Positions 9,108 to 17,633 of a stretch of DNA of 64,000 nt are shown here, piece by piece; position 1 is the first letter of the stretch; every line of letters starts with the position of its first letter. Below the pieces are notes generated by a model. The model searched no databases. It was given only the letters and a program-made list of their open reading frames with translations, and had not been told where the DNA came from. This stretch comes from Parabacteroides distasonis ATCC 8503. Lineage in GTDB: Bacteria; Bacteroidota; Bacteroidia; Bacteroidales; Tannerellaceae. Both the position numbers and the translations under genes were made by a program. The stretch lies in the NCBI RefSeq assembly GCF_000012845.1, contig NC_009615.1:3970501-4034500 (forward strand), in the 5' to 3' direction.

Positions 9108-9989
9108 ATGAAACCATTATTTCAAGAACTGCCATTCCCGATAGATAGTCACATTCATTTCTATGTGGAGGATCTACCGCATTTTATAGTGCCTTGGCAC
9201 TACCATCCGGCTATTGAGATAATGTATATCACAAGTGGTACGGGTACTCGCTTTGTCGGGGATCATGTGGAAGGATATTTCGAGGGCGATGTTTGTATGA
9301 TCGGCCCTCAACTGCCACATGAGTGGAGAAACGACCCCGTTTATTTCGATAAGAGCTCCGGCTTGCGGGCTACTTGTATTTGCTTGTTCTTCAAGCGTCA
9401 GATTTTTGAACCTAATTTAATCCGTCTTCCGGAGATGAATAATATCCGGGAATTGATAGAGCGTTCCCGTAGAGGAATTAAGTTTGTGGGTAAGTCCCGG
9501 AAGAAGATTGCCGAGCTGATCAGCCAATCCGCCAATGAGACGGGAGCGAGTAGGGTGATCAAATTGATTGCTTTACTGGAATTAATGGCGACTTCCGAAG
9601 AATATGAGATATTAGCCAGTACGGGGTTTACGGAAACGGTCAACTCGGACGATTTCGAGCGTTTCAATAAGGTCTATAAATATCTGGTGAAGAACTTCAC
9701 GTCTCCAGTGAAGCTGGAGGAAGTCGCCGCTTTGGTAGGCTTGACTCCGACCGCTTTTTGTCGTTATTTCAAGAAACGGACCAAGAAGACTTTCGTGGAG
9801 TACCTGAATGACATGCGCATAGGACATGCGAAAAAACTATTGATAGAGGGAAACCTGAAGATATCCACGATTAGTTCCGAGGCCGGATTCAATAATCTAT
9901 CCAACTTCATCGGCCAATTTAAGAAAACCACGAATATGCTTCCATCCGAGTACCAGAAAAAATATAAGGAGCGCCTGGATGGAGAATAA
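9108..9989 (+). CDS. AraC family transcriptional regulator with cupin sensor domain
   Basis: This 293-residue protein has an N-terminal cupin-like sugar-sensing domain (about 15-150; HFIVPWHYHPAIEIMYI and GPQLPHEWRND). A C-terminal AraC double helix-turn-helix follows (about 190-288; LEEVAALVGLTPTAFCRYFK and ISTISSEAGFNNLSNFIGQF, ending PSEYQKKY). Such regulators bind a small sugar and activate sugar-use operons. It lies 97 bp upstream of the isomerase-kinase-transporter operon on the same strand, with a promoter box at 10048 in between, so it is the likely local regulator. The link to that operon is inference. Confidence 0.92.
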   Translation: MKPLFQELPFPIDSHIHFYVEDLPHFIVPWHYHPAIEIMYITSGTGTRFVGDHVEGYFEGDVCMIGPQLPHEWRNDPVYFDKSSGLRATCICLFFKRQIFEPNLIRLPEMNNIRELIERSRRGIKFVGKSRKKIAELISQSANETGASRVIKLIALLELMATSEEYEILASTGFTETVNSDDFERFNKVYKYLVKNFTSPVKLEEVAALVGLTPTAFCRYFKKRTKKTFVEYLNDMRIGHAKKLLIEGNLKISTISSEAGFNNLSNFIGQFKKTTNMLPSEYQKKYKERLDGE

Positions 9990-10047
9990 GGACAGGATTT
10001 CATAGTTGTTTGGAAAAATACTAAAATAAAGCCCAAGGTATTCGATC

Positions 10048-10055
10048 TATTTTTG
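10048..10055 (+). promoter_or_regulatory. -7 box of the sugar-use operon
   Basis: TATTTTTG at 10048-10055 fits TAnnTTTG and lies 31 bp before the ATG at 10087. No TTG occurs at the -33 distance, as would suit an activator-dependent promoter served by the AraC protein just upstream. Confidence 0.5.
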
Positions 10056-10086
10056 CGATATAAGTTGTATCGTAAAATAGAATATC

Positions 10087-10644
10087 ATGGAACATAAAAA
10101 GATTGTAATCCCATCCTTGTCATTTTTTCAAAATGAGTTAAAGGGGGAAGGTGTGGTAAAGAGCCGGAGAACTTTAGGTGAGCTTGCCGGAATTTTTGAG
10201 AATCAAGATGCTTATTCCCAATTACCATTAGATCAATTAGCATACGAGGTATATAGTTATTTACCGGAGCGGGAAGGCACTCCGGGAGGGCTTTATTTTG
10301 GTATTACTCAATTATATCCGGGAAAGGTGGGAGATGAGTATTTCATGACGAAAGGCCATTTTCATCAACAAGAGGATCGTTCGGAGTATTATTGGGGATT
10401 GGAAGGCGAAGGTATGTTGATCTTGATGGACCGGGAACGGAATACGTGGGCGGAAAGGATGATGCCGGGTAGCCTGCATTATATACCGGGCGGTGTAGCG
10501 CACCGGGTAGCTAATACTGGAAATAGCGTCTTGTCATTTGCCGCATGCTGGCCTTCGGATGCCGGGCATAATTATGAAGAGATAGCGAATAAGGGCTTCT
10601 CGGCCCGATTGGTAGAAGTGAACGGTACCCCTAAATTGCGATAG
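10087..10644 (+). CDS. cupin-type phosphoglucose isomerase homologue (GPI family, PF06560-like)
   Basis: This 185-residue cytoplasmic protein is of the archaeal-type cupin phosphoglucose isomerase family, unrelated to canonical PGI. The metal-binding cupin signature is visible: KGHFHQQEDRSE with His91, His93 and Glu100, and a second motif GGVAHRV with His139. The family interconverts glucose 6-phosphate and fructose 6-phosphate, or related aldose/ketose phosphates. It is the first gene of an operon and lies 3 bp before a ROK kinase. The kinase product may be its substrate. The exact sugar cannot be read from the sequence. Confidence 0.88.
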   Translation: MEHKKIVIPSLSFFQNELKGEGVVKSRRTLGELAGIFENQDAYSQLPLDQLAYEVYSYLPEREGTPGGLYFGITQLYPGKVGDEYFMTKGHFHQQEDRSEYYWGLEGEGMLILMDRERNTWAERMMPGSLHYIPGGVAHRVANTGNSVLSFAACWPSDAGHNYEEIANKGFSARLVEVNGTPKLR

Positions 10645-10647
10645 CTT

Positions 10648-11607
10648 ATGTATACGATAGCGATAGATTTAGGGGGGACGGTCGTAAAGATCGGACTATT
10701 GTCTGATGGTGAGATCGTAGACTGTGTGAGATTACCTTCCCGTCTGGCTCTGGGATTAGCTCTGAACTTACCTAAGATAAAGGAGGCGATCGATCGGTTG
10801 TTGGCCGCTTGGCGTATTGATGTGGCGGCGCTTCGTTGTATCGGCCTGGCTTTTCCCGGGTTGGTAGATCCAATTCATAACCGGGTAATCTCTACGAATG
10901 AGAAGTATGATGATGCCTGTTCGATCAGTCTGGATAAATGGGCATGGGAGAATTGGGAAGTTCCTTTCTGCATGGATAATGACGCTCGTTTGGCCGTAGC
11001 CGGAGAATGGTGGCAGGGTGCGGCCCGGGGAAAGAACAATGTAGTCATGATGACAATCGGAACCGGTATCGGTACGGGAGTCGTGATCGATGGACGGCTT
11101 CTGTATGGACAGCATTTTCAAGCGGGTTCTTTGGGAGGACATTTTGTGTTGGATTATAAGGGCCGTCGATGTTCATGCGGGAATAAAGGCTGTGTAGAAG
11201 CTCTGTCTTCCTCTTTTTTCTTGCCGACCATTATCCGGGAGCATGCCCTTTTATCGGAATCATTTAAGCGAGATGCGGATATCTATGATTTCAAGCGCAT
11301 TTTCAGGTTGGCGCAGGAGGGGAATACAGACGCTTTATTGATTAGAAACGAATGCATGGATATCTGGGCATCGGCGATAATAACCTATATACATGCTTAT
11401 GATCCGGAAGTGGTGATTCTGGGAGGGGGGATTTTAAAAAGCCAAGAGGTAATCATTCCTTATATCAGTAAGCGAGTGGATGAATTAGCTTGGTGTCCTT
11501 CCGGGAAAGTCCCGGTTGTCCCGGCAATATTGGGCGATGACGCCGCTTTATTCGGCTTGGAGTATTTCATGGTAAAACAACAGCAAAATGAACGGATTTG
11601 TATTTGA
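10648..11607 (+). CDS. ROK family sugar kinase
   Basis: This 319-residue protein has the N-terminal phosphate-binding loop IDLGGTVVKIG, a catalytic-region motif MDNDARLAVAGEW, a second phosphate motif TIGTGIGTGVVI and the ROK zinc-type cluster with Cys175, Cys177 and Cys182 (CSCGNKGCVE). ROK kinases phosphorylate glucose, fructose, mannose, allose or N-acetyl hexosamines at O6. It starts 3 bp after the first cupin isomerase and overlaps the second by 20 bp, so the three enzymes are translationally linked. Intake by the MFS porter, phosphorylation and isomerisation form an inferred path to a glycolytic hexose phosphate. Confidence 0.92.
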   Translation: MYTIAIDLGGTVVKIGLLSDGEIVDCVRLPSRLALGLALNLPKIKEAIDRLLAAWRIDVAALRCIGLAFPGLVDPIHNRVISTNEKYDDACSISLDKWAWENWEVPFCMDNDARLAVAGEWWQGAARGKNNVVMMTIGTGIGTGVVIDGRLLYGQHFQAGSLGGHFVLDYKGRRCSCGNKGCVEALSSSFFLPTIIREHALLSESFKRDADIYDFKRIFRLAQEGNTDALLIRNECMDIWASAIITYIHAYDPEVVILGGGILKSQEVIIPYISKRVDELAWCPSGKVPVVPAILGDDAALFGLEYFMVKQQQNERICI

Positions 11608-12376
11608 TAAAGGAATTGATATAACACCGGTTCAATCGCCTATGGGGTTTACCTATGGGGCGGGTGTATTTGGTCCGGAGGTCGAGATTCGCCGGCTGGA
11701 AGATATACGGGCTAGTTTGCGTGATCCTCAATGCAAGGGACCGGAGCAGGTTTACTCGATCGCTATGGATGTCGGCAAAGAAGAACATCGTGTGTTGCTG
11801 AATAAGTTACATTTGTTATTCGGGGTAGTGACATATAGCGCTGGTAAATTGGGGCAGGAGCCAGTCAGAAGTCAAGGGCATATTCATAAGATATCTCCTT
11901 ATAGCGGTTGGTCTACGCCGGAAATCTATGAGATTTGGTCGGGAGAGGCGATTATTTATATGCAGGAGTATGCGGAGGATCAACCCGGTCGATGTTATGC
12001 GGTACATGCCTTTCCGGGGGATGTAGTGATCGTTCCTCCCTATTGGGTACATGCGACGATTAGTGCGAATCCGAGATTGCCTTTGACTTTCGGGGCGTGG
12101 TGCGATAGAGATTATGGTTTTGTGTATGAGGGGGTTCGTAAACACGGGGGAATCGCTTGGTTTCCTATATTTAATGGAAGCGATGAATTAGAATGGATTG
12201 CGAATCCGATGTACGATTCCTCTCATTTGATTTGTAAATCTCCTTCGGATTATATTTCTTTAGATATTCGGAAAGGGGTATCTATTTACAGACAATTCGA
12301 GGAAAATCCGGAGATTTTCTTATATGTGCCTAATCCCGCGTTGAAAGCGGAGGTCTGGCGTGATTTCGAGCCTTGA
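11588..12376 (+). CDS. second cupin-type phosphoglucose isomerase homologue, longer form
   Basis: These 262 residues contain a GPI-like cupin core with the metal residues His98 and His100 in SQGHIHKIS, Glu112 in STPEIYEIW and His155 in PPYWVHATI. It has about 75 more residues than the 185-residue homologue at 10087. Its start lies inside the end of the ROK kinase gene (20 bp overlap). Two homologous isomerases in one operon suggest different substrates, anomer specificity or subunits of one enzyme. Epimerase or mutarotase activity is possible, so the substrate is left open. Confidence 0.82.
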   Translation: MNGFVFDKGIDITPVQSPMGFTYGAGVFGPEVEIRRLEDIRASLRDPQCKGPEQVYSIAMDVGKEEHRVLLNKLHLLFGVVTYSAGKLGQEPVRSQGHIHKISPYSGWSTPEIYEIWSGEAIIYMQEYAEDQPGRCYAVHAFPGDVVIVPPYWVHATISANPRLPLTFGAWCDRDYGFVYEGVRKHGGIAWFPIFNGSDELEWIANPMYDSSHLICKSPSDYISLDIRKGVSIYRQFEENPEIFLYVPNPALKAEVWRDFEP

Positions 12377-12408
12377 GTTTATAGATGGATTAAATACACA
12401 AGAAAAAC

Positions 12409-13845
12409 ATGAGAAACACGAGTTATAGATATTGGATGATTTATGTGATAGCGATTGTCGCCGCCATGGGAGGACTATTGTTTGGTTTTGATACCGGCGT
12501 GATTTCCGGGGCAATTCCTTTCTTCCAGAAAGATTTTGGCATAGACGATAGTATGGTGGAGGTCGTTACTTCCTCCGGTTTGCTGGGAGCTATTCTGGGA
12601 GCGCTGTGTTGTGGTAAGTTGACGGATCGCATAGGGCGTAGGAAAGTCATTTTGACTTCGGCTGTTATTTTCGCTATCGGTGCGTTATGGTCGGGATGGG
12701 CTCCGGGCATTTATCATTTGATCGCCGCCCGTTTATTCCTGGGGGTGGCTATCGGGATATCTTCTTTTGCGGTGCCTCTTTATATCGCAGAAGTTTCTCC
12801 GGCGAAATCACGGGGGATGTTTGTCGCCATGTTCCAATTGATGATTACGATCGGGCTTCTGGTATCTTATCTTTCGGATTTGTATTTTGCGGATGAGACG
12901 TCTGTTTCATGTTGGAGGCCGATGTTTTATGTGGGGGTGATTCCCGCTATTATTTTGTTCGTGGGTATGTTGCTGGTTCCACCATCTCCAAGGTGGTTGA
13001 TGTCCGTTGGCAGGGAGGAGGAGAGTTTATCGGTCTTAAAGATGATCGAGCACCCGGATCAAGTAAATGTCTCATTTGAGCAGATGCGGAATGAGATGCG
13101 GAAAAATGATGAGCAACAAGGGCGTTTTAAGGATTTGGCTCAGCCTTGGTTGAGGAATGCGTTGGTTATCGCTATTGGTATCATGTTCTTCCAACAGTTC
13201 GTAGGTATCAATACGGTGATCTATTATAGTCCTAAAATATTCTTGATGGCCGGTTTCGATGGTGCGGTCTCTGCGATTGGGGCTTCTGTAGGGGTGGGAG
13301 TTGTCAATTTATTGTTCACGTTACTGTCTGTCTATTTCGTAGATCGGCTGGGAAGGCGTAAACTTTATTTTCTGGGGTTGAGCGGTATCGTGATTTCCTT
13401 GTCGCTACTCGCTACCTCTTTTATATTCGCCGCTCAATTAGGGGATTCCGGGAAATGGCTTTCCATTGTCCTTATTTTCTTATATGTGGGATTTTTCGCT
13501 ATCAGCATCGGGCCTCTAGGTTGGTTGATTGTGTCGGAAGTGTTTCCACAAAAGTTAAGAGGGCTGGGGGCTTCTCTCGGTTCATTGTCCGTTTGGTTTT
13601 TCAATGCGATCGTATCGTTTACCTTTTTCAAGATACTGAAGGTATTCTCAATACAGGGAACCGATTTAACGATCAATGGCGAAAGCCAAGGGAATCCGGC
13701 AGGAGCGTTCTTATTTTATGCGTTTATTGGAATTGTGGCGATTATTTGGGGATATTTCTATGTACCGGAAACGAAAGGAGTTTCATTGGAGAATATCGAG
13801 GCTTTTTGGAGAAAAGGAGGACACCCGAAAGATAAAATAATATAA
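12409..13845 (+). CDS. MFS sugar porter (XylE/GalP-like)
   Basis: This 478-residue protein has twelve predicted membrane helices. It shows the sugar porter signatures: GGLLFGFDTGVISGAIPFF in helix 1, GKLTDRIGRRK between helices 2 and 3, PRWL after helix 6, QQFVGINTVIYYSPKIF in helix 7, VDRLGRRKLYF between helices 8 and 9, and PETKGVSLE near the end. Such proteins carry hexoses or pentoses across the inner membrane, usually with H+. It sits between the isomerase/kinase genes and two glycoside hydrolases and is the likely inner-membrane step of this locus. Confidence 0.95.
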   Translation: MRNTSYRYWMIYVIAIVAAMGGLLFGFDTGVISGAIPFFQKDFGIDDSMVEVVTSSGLLGAILGALCCGKLTDRIGRRKVILTSAVIFAIGALWSGWAPGIYHLIAARLFLGVAIGISSFAVPLYIAEVSPAKSRGMFVAMFQLMITIGLLVSYLSDLYFADETSVSCWRPMFYVGVIPAIILFVGMLLVPPSPRWLMSVGREEESLSVLKMIEHPDQVNVSFEQMRNEMRKNDEQQGRFKDLAQPWLRNALVIAIGIMFFQQFVGINTVIYYSPKIFLMAGFDGAVSAIGASVGVGVVNLLFTLLSVYFVDRLGRRKLYFLGLSGIVISLSLLATSFIFAAQLGDSGKWLSIVLIFLYVGFFAISIGPLGWLIVSEVFPQKLRGLGASLGSLSVWFFNAIVSFTFFKILKVFSIQGTDLTINGESQGNPAGAFLFYAFIGIVAIIWGYFYVPETKGVSLENIEAFWRKGGHPKDKII

Positions 13846-13846
13846 T

Positions 13847-15106
13847 ATGGATAGAAGAGTATTTATTAGACAAACAGCAGTTGCGGCATTAGGCGGCTTA
13901 GTGGCTTTTGATTTATCAAATGCATTAGCTAAAAGTGAAATGGCTTTTGCCGGGAAAGGAGAAATCTCGCCCCGGGCAATCACCATGTGGGATTTTTCTT
14001 GGTTGGAGAGGCGTTGGCCCGGAGCCGGTTATGAGGACTGGGACCAAGTATTGGACGAGCTCTCGGAACGGGGGTATAATGCGATACGTATTGATGCTTA
14101 TCCTCATTTAATAGCGGAGAATCCAATGAAGAAATGGTTACTTAAAGAAGTTTGGAATCAGCAAGATTGGGGAAGTCCGGATATGAATGAGGTACAAGTT
14201 CAACCGAATTTGAACTTGTTCTTGTCGAAATGTAAGGAGCGGGATATTAAGGTCGGGCTTTCTTCTTGGTATCGTCTCGATGTGGATGAGGTTTGCCTGA
14301 AATTGGATACACCGGAGAAATTGGCGGATTGCTGGCTGACAATCCTTCGTTCGATCGAGGAGGATGGGTTATTGGATACGATCCTTTATGTAGATCTTTG
14401 CAATGAGTGGCCCGGTGATTCGTGGGCTCCTTTTTTCGCTAAGACATATCCGAATGTCGGTTGGGGGAATTGGTATAAGGAGGAATCCTTACGATGGATG
14501 AAAACCTCGTTGGAGAAGATGCGACAAGTATATCCGGATATGCCATTCTTATATTCTTTTGATCATGGGGATGTCAAGAAATATGAAGAGGTGGATTGCT
14601 CTTTTCTTGATTTGTATGAGCATCATATTTGGATGGCCCAACAGAATGGTGGAGAATTTTATAAGCTGGTGGGATATGGCTACAATCGTTTTTTACCGGA
14701 TGATTATAAGAATGTGGTGAAAAACGCAGAACGGGTTTATCGGGAAAGACCTGGATATTGGCAGAAGTTGTTGACTGATAAGATAGAGCTTATGGCTTCT
14801 GTGGCCCGGAAGAATCGCCGTCCTCTTGTTACGACAGAGTGTTGGGGATTGGTGGATTATAAGGATTGGCCTTTATTGAAATGGGACTGGGTAAAAGATC
14901 TCTGCGAGTTGGGAACTATTACGGCAGCTCGTACGGGTATGTGGGTCGGCGTAGCGACCAGTAATTTTTGCGGGCCTCAGTTTGCTGGAATGTGGCGGGA
15001 TGTGGAATGGCATAAACGCTTGACTTCTATCATCCGTTCTTCCCCGCTGGATGAGTCTCTCACGAAGAATAATGAAGTAGCAGCCAAATTATTGAAACGA
15101 CTTTAA
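13847..15106 (+). CDS. cellulase-like glycoside hydrolase (PF12876-like) with Tat-type signal
   Basis: These 419 residues form a (beta/alpha)8-type protein related to GH5-like 'sugar-binding cellulase-like' proteins. Candidate catalytic residues are Glu187 in DLCNEWPGDSW (acid/base position after strand 4) and Glu331 in VTTECWGLVD (nucleophile position). The N-terminus DRRVFIRQTAVAALGGLVAF has a twin arginine before a hydrophobic stretch, which suggests Tat export, meaning folding and perhaps cofactor loading in the cytoplasm. It follows the porter by 1 bp. The substrate is unknown; a beta-linked glycan or glycoside fits the GH2 neighbour. Confidence 0.82.
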   Translation: MDRRVFIRQTAVAALGGLVAFDLSNALAKSEMAFAGKGEISPRAITMWDFSWLERRWPGAGYEDWDQVLDELSERGYNAIRIDAYPHLIAENPMKKWLLKEVWNQQDWGSPDMNEVQVQPNLNLFLSKCKERDIKVGLSSWYRLDVDEVCLKLDTPEKLADCWLTILRSIEEDGLLDTILYVDLCNEWPGDSWAPFFAKTYPNVGWGNWYKEESLRWMKTSLEKMRQVYPDMPFLYSFDHGDVKKYEEVDCSFLDLYEHHIWMAQQNGGEFYKLVGYGYNRFLPDDYKNVVKNAERVYRERPGYWQKLLTDKIELMASVARKNRRPLVTTECWGLVDYKDWPLLKWDWVKDLCELGTITAARTGMWVGVATSNFCGPQFAGMWRDVEWHKRLTSIIRSSPLDESLTKNNEVAAKLLKRL

Positions 15107-15240
15107 TCTTGGGATGGTATGTATTACGATGATTCTTATATTTTGATAAGATTCTAAAAGCAGGAGGTAAATTTCTAAAAAGTTTATGTTTCTAATAATT
15201 GTAACTTGCCTTCGTGAAAGAGTTAAATAAATCGGATGTC

Positions 15241-17481
15241 ATGAAAAGAATAATTTTAATTATGTGTTGCTTCCTATCCGTATTCGCTTGGGCCGATGAC
15301 GGGAGGACAACGATCTCATTAAATGGGGAATGGGATTTTGATCAGACGGAACATGCTTTTCCCCCACGGAAATATACCCGTAAGATACCGGTTCCGGGAT
15401 TGGTGCATCTAGCTAGGCCGAAAATTTCTCAATACGAGAAATTCTTCAAGAAGCCTGACGGCGTGGAGTTGGTGGAACAGTTTAATTTCTTGGAGAGAGA
15501 TTATACGCCAATGTATAATTGGTATAAGCGAAAAGTATTTATCGACGAGAAATTCAAGGATGAGCAATTATTCCTTACGATAAAGAAAAGCCAATACGTT
15601 ACACGAGTCTTCGTGAATGGACATCAAGTAGGGTCTTCCATGGAATGCTATACTCCAATGGATTTTAATATTACGAGTGCCGTAAAATATGGCTCGGACA
15701 ATGAGATCTTAATTCAGGTGGGCGACCGGGCGTGGTTGCCTAGCGAGGCTGCCGGTGGTACGGATAAGGAGAAAGTCCATTACCTACCCGGAATCTGGGA
15801 CGACGTGTTCATCACGGCTACCGGTAAGATGCGGGTCGACAAGATTTTGTTCCTACCTTCTCTGGCTAAAGGATTGGTGACAGTTAAGACTTTGGTGAGA
15901 AGTTTGTATCCACCCCAAATGTTGTATGGGGATAAAATGAAGGACTCTTGTAAGATTGAGTTCTGTGTCAAGGAGAAGACCACAGGGCAGGTGGTTGGAA
16001 AGAAAGTGATTGAAGGTGAGGTTAAACGGGATAATAGGACTTATTTCGAAACGAGTATCTCTTTGGATAATCCGAAGGCTTGGACTCCGGATTCCCCTTT
16101 CTTGTACGAAGGCGAGGTCTCGGTGTATGACCAAGATGAGCTTGTAGATCGTTATTCGGTGAACTTCGGGATGCGTGATTTTTCGAGAAAAGGCAAATTC
16201 TTTACGCTTAATGGGGATAAATTCTACTTACGAGGCTCCAATATCACGCTTCAACGTTTCTTTGAGGACCCGGATTGTCAAGCGTTGGCTTGGGATCGGG
16301 AATGGGTGAAGAAGCTGATGATAGACTTGCCAAAGTCGATTGATTGGAACGCTATGCGAATATGTGTCGGTATTGTTCCGGACTTCTGGTATGATCTTTG
16401 CGATGAGTATGGCATCGTATTGCAAAATGAGTGGCTTTATTGGCAAAATCATGGATGGGATGAACAGGTACGTAAGGAGTATACGAATTGGGTATGGAGC
16501 GATGGCAATCATCCCAGTATCGTGATCTGGGATGCGATCAATGAGAATTGGGACAGTTATATAGGAAATACGCTGATTCCCGAACTAAAGGAATTAGACC
16601 CGACCCGGATCTGGGATGCCGGCTATATGACATCTGATCAGATGGGAACGAATGATGAGATGGATGAGCCACACCCATATCGCGCGCTAACGTTGATGCA
16701 TTCCAGTGAACTGAACGACTACTTCAAAAACAATCCCTATAACTTAGGTGCATTGCATGAGAATTGGGTAGGTTTCTCTTCTATACTAGATGCGGGCGTT
16801 CCTCAGTTGGTCAATGAGTACGGATGGATTTGGTTATGGCGTGATGGACGGCCCTCGAAATTGACACTCAATAATTATAATTATTATCTCGGCGAGAACG
16901 CTACTCCGGCTCAATGCCGTGAATTGCAAGCCTATTGGTTACAGCTTGAGACCGAGTGGCTGCGTTCAGAACGCTCGGTGGGTGGAATCTTGGCCTTTTG
17001 CCATCTGACCAATAATTATGGTTTCACGGGAGATTGGTTTATCAATGATATTAAGGACTTGCAACCTTCGCCGGCTTTCCGGTGGTTCAAGCATTGCTTC
17101 GCTCCAACGGCGGTCTTTATCGACTTGACGGACCATCGTTATACAAAACATCTCCCTGCCTTGAAACCGGGTAGTGATTTAGTCTTCAACTTGGTTGGGG
17201 TGAACGACTTGAATAAAGACTCGTCAGGAAAAGTTCTCTTGAAACTACTAGACGAGAAAGGAACTATTATTTCGACACAAGAAGAGTCTATTGTGATTGA
17301 ACCTTTTGGCAAGCGGCTTCAACCTTGCCTTCTGAAATTGCCCTCAAAAGCAGGAGGTTATCTTTTGATAGCCGAGTATCATGAGAAGGGGGGGGCGAAA
17401 CCAGTACTTAGTCGCCGTTATCTAAAAGTAGGCGATGCGGTAACCTCTTTCAAGGATTACTTTGAGTATACATTAAATTAG
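15241..17481 (+). CDS. glycoside hydrolase family 2 enzyme
   Basis: From the ATG at 15241 this is 746 residues with signal peptide MKRIILIMCCFLSVFAWA. A GTG at 15214 would add nine residues ahead of the signal peptide and is unlikely. Domains in order are a jelly-roll sugar-binding domain (ISLNGEWDFDQ), an immunoglobulin-like domain, and a TIM barrel with acid/base Glu435 (DAINENWDSY) and nucleophile Glu526 (LVNEYGW). GH2 includes beta-galactosidase, glucuronidase and mannosidase, and I cannot choose among them. The 3' end is a beta-sandwich. It is secreted, probably to the periplasm, and would release a sugar for the MFS porter. Confidence 0.9.
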   Translation: MKRIILIMCCFLSVFAWADDGRTTISLNGEWDFDQTEHAFPPRKYTRKIPVPGLVHLARPKISQYEKFFKKPDGVELVEQFNFLERDYTPMYNWYKRKVFIDEKFKDEQLFLTIKKSQYVTRVFVNGHQVGSSMECYTPMDFNITSAVKYGSDNEILIQVGDRAWLPSEAAGGTDKEKVHYLPGIWDDVFITATGKMRVDKILFLPSLAKGLVTVKTLVRSLYPPQMLYGDKMKDSCKIEFCVKEKTTGQVVGKKVIEGEVKRDNRTYFETSISLDNPKAWTPDSPFLYEGEVSVYDQDELVDRYSVNFGMRDFSRKGKFFTLNGDKFYLRGSNITLQRFFEDPDCQALAWDREWVKKLMIDLPKSIDWNAMRICVGIVPDFWYDLCDEYGIVLQNEWLYWQNHGWDEQVRKEYTNWVWSDGNHPSIVIWDAINENWDSYIGNTLIPELKELDPTRIWDAGYMTSDQMGTNDEMDEPHPYRALTLMHSSELNDYFKNNPYNLGALHENWVGFSSILDAGVPQLVNEYGWIWLWRDGRPSKLTLNNYNYYLGENATPAQCRELQAYWLQLETEWLRSERSVGGILAFCHLTNNYGFTGDWFINDIKDLQPSPAFRWFKHCFAPTAVFIDLTDHRYTKHLPALKPGSDLVFNLVGVNDLNKDSSGKVLLKLLDEKGTIISTQEESIVIEPFGKRLQPCLLKLPSKAGGYLLIAEYHEKGGAKPVLSRRYLKVGDAVTSFKDYFEYTLN

Positions 17482-17513
17482 TTAGGTTAGCTTTTATATC
17501 CAATTTCCTACGG

Positions 17514-17559
17514 CGGCACTCCTCGTGAGTGCTGTCGAGGGGAATGCTACCCCTTTTTT
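17514..17559 (+). terminator. two hairpins with U tract between GH2 and SusC
   Basis: An 8-bp stem (17514-17521 with 17527-17534, loop CTCGT) is followed by GGGG (17539-17542) paired with CCCC (17550-17553) and then six T's. It is placed to stop transcription after the GH2 gene or to attenuate read-through into susC. Confidence 0.65.
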
Positions 17560-17633
17560 GAAAATACTCAGAGTCCGAATAACCAAAAAGTAATGTTAGG
17601 AATATTGTTTAAACCTTTAAATTCGAATAATTT

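Noticed and set aside
15214..15240. GTG start for the GH2 gene
   Set aside because: It would put nine polar residues before the signal peptide. The ATG at 15241 gives a clean signal sequence.
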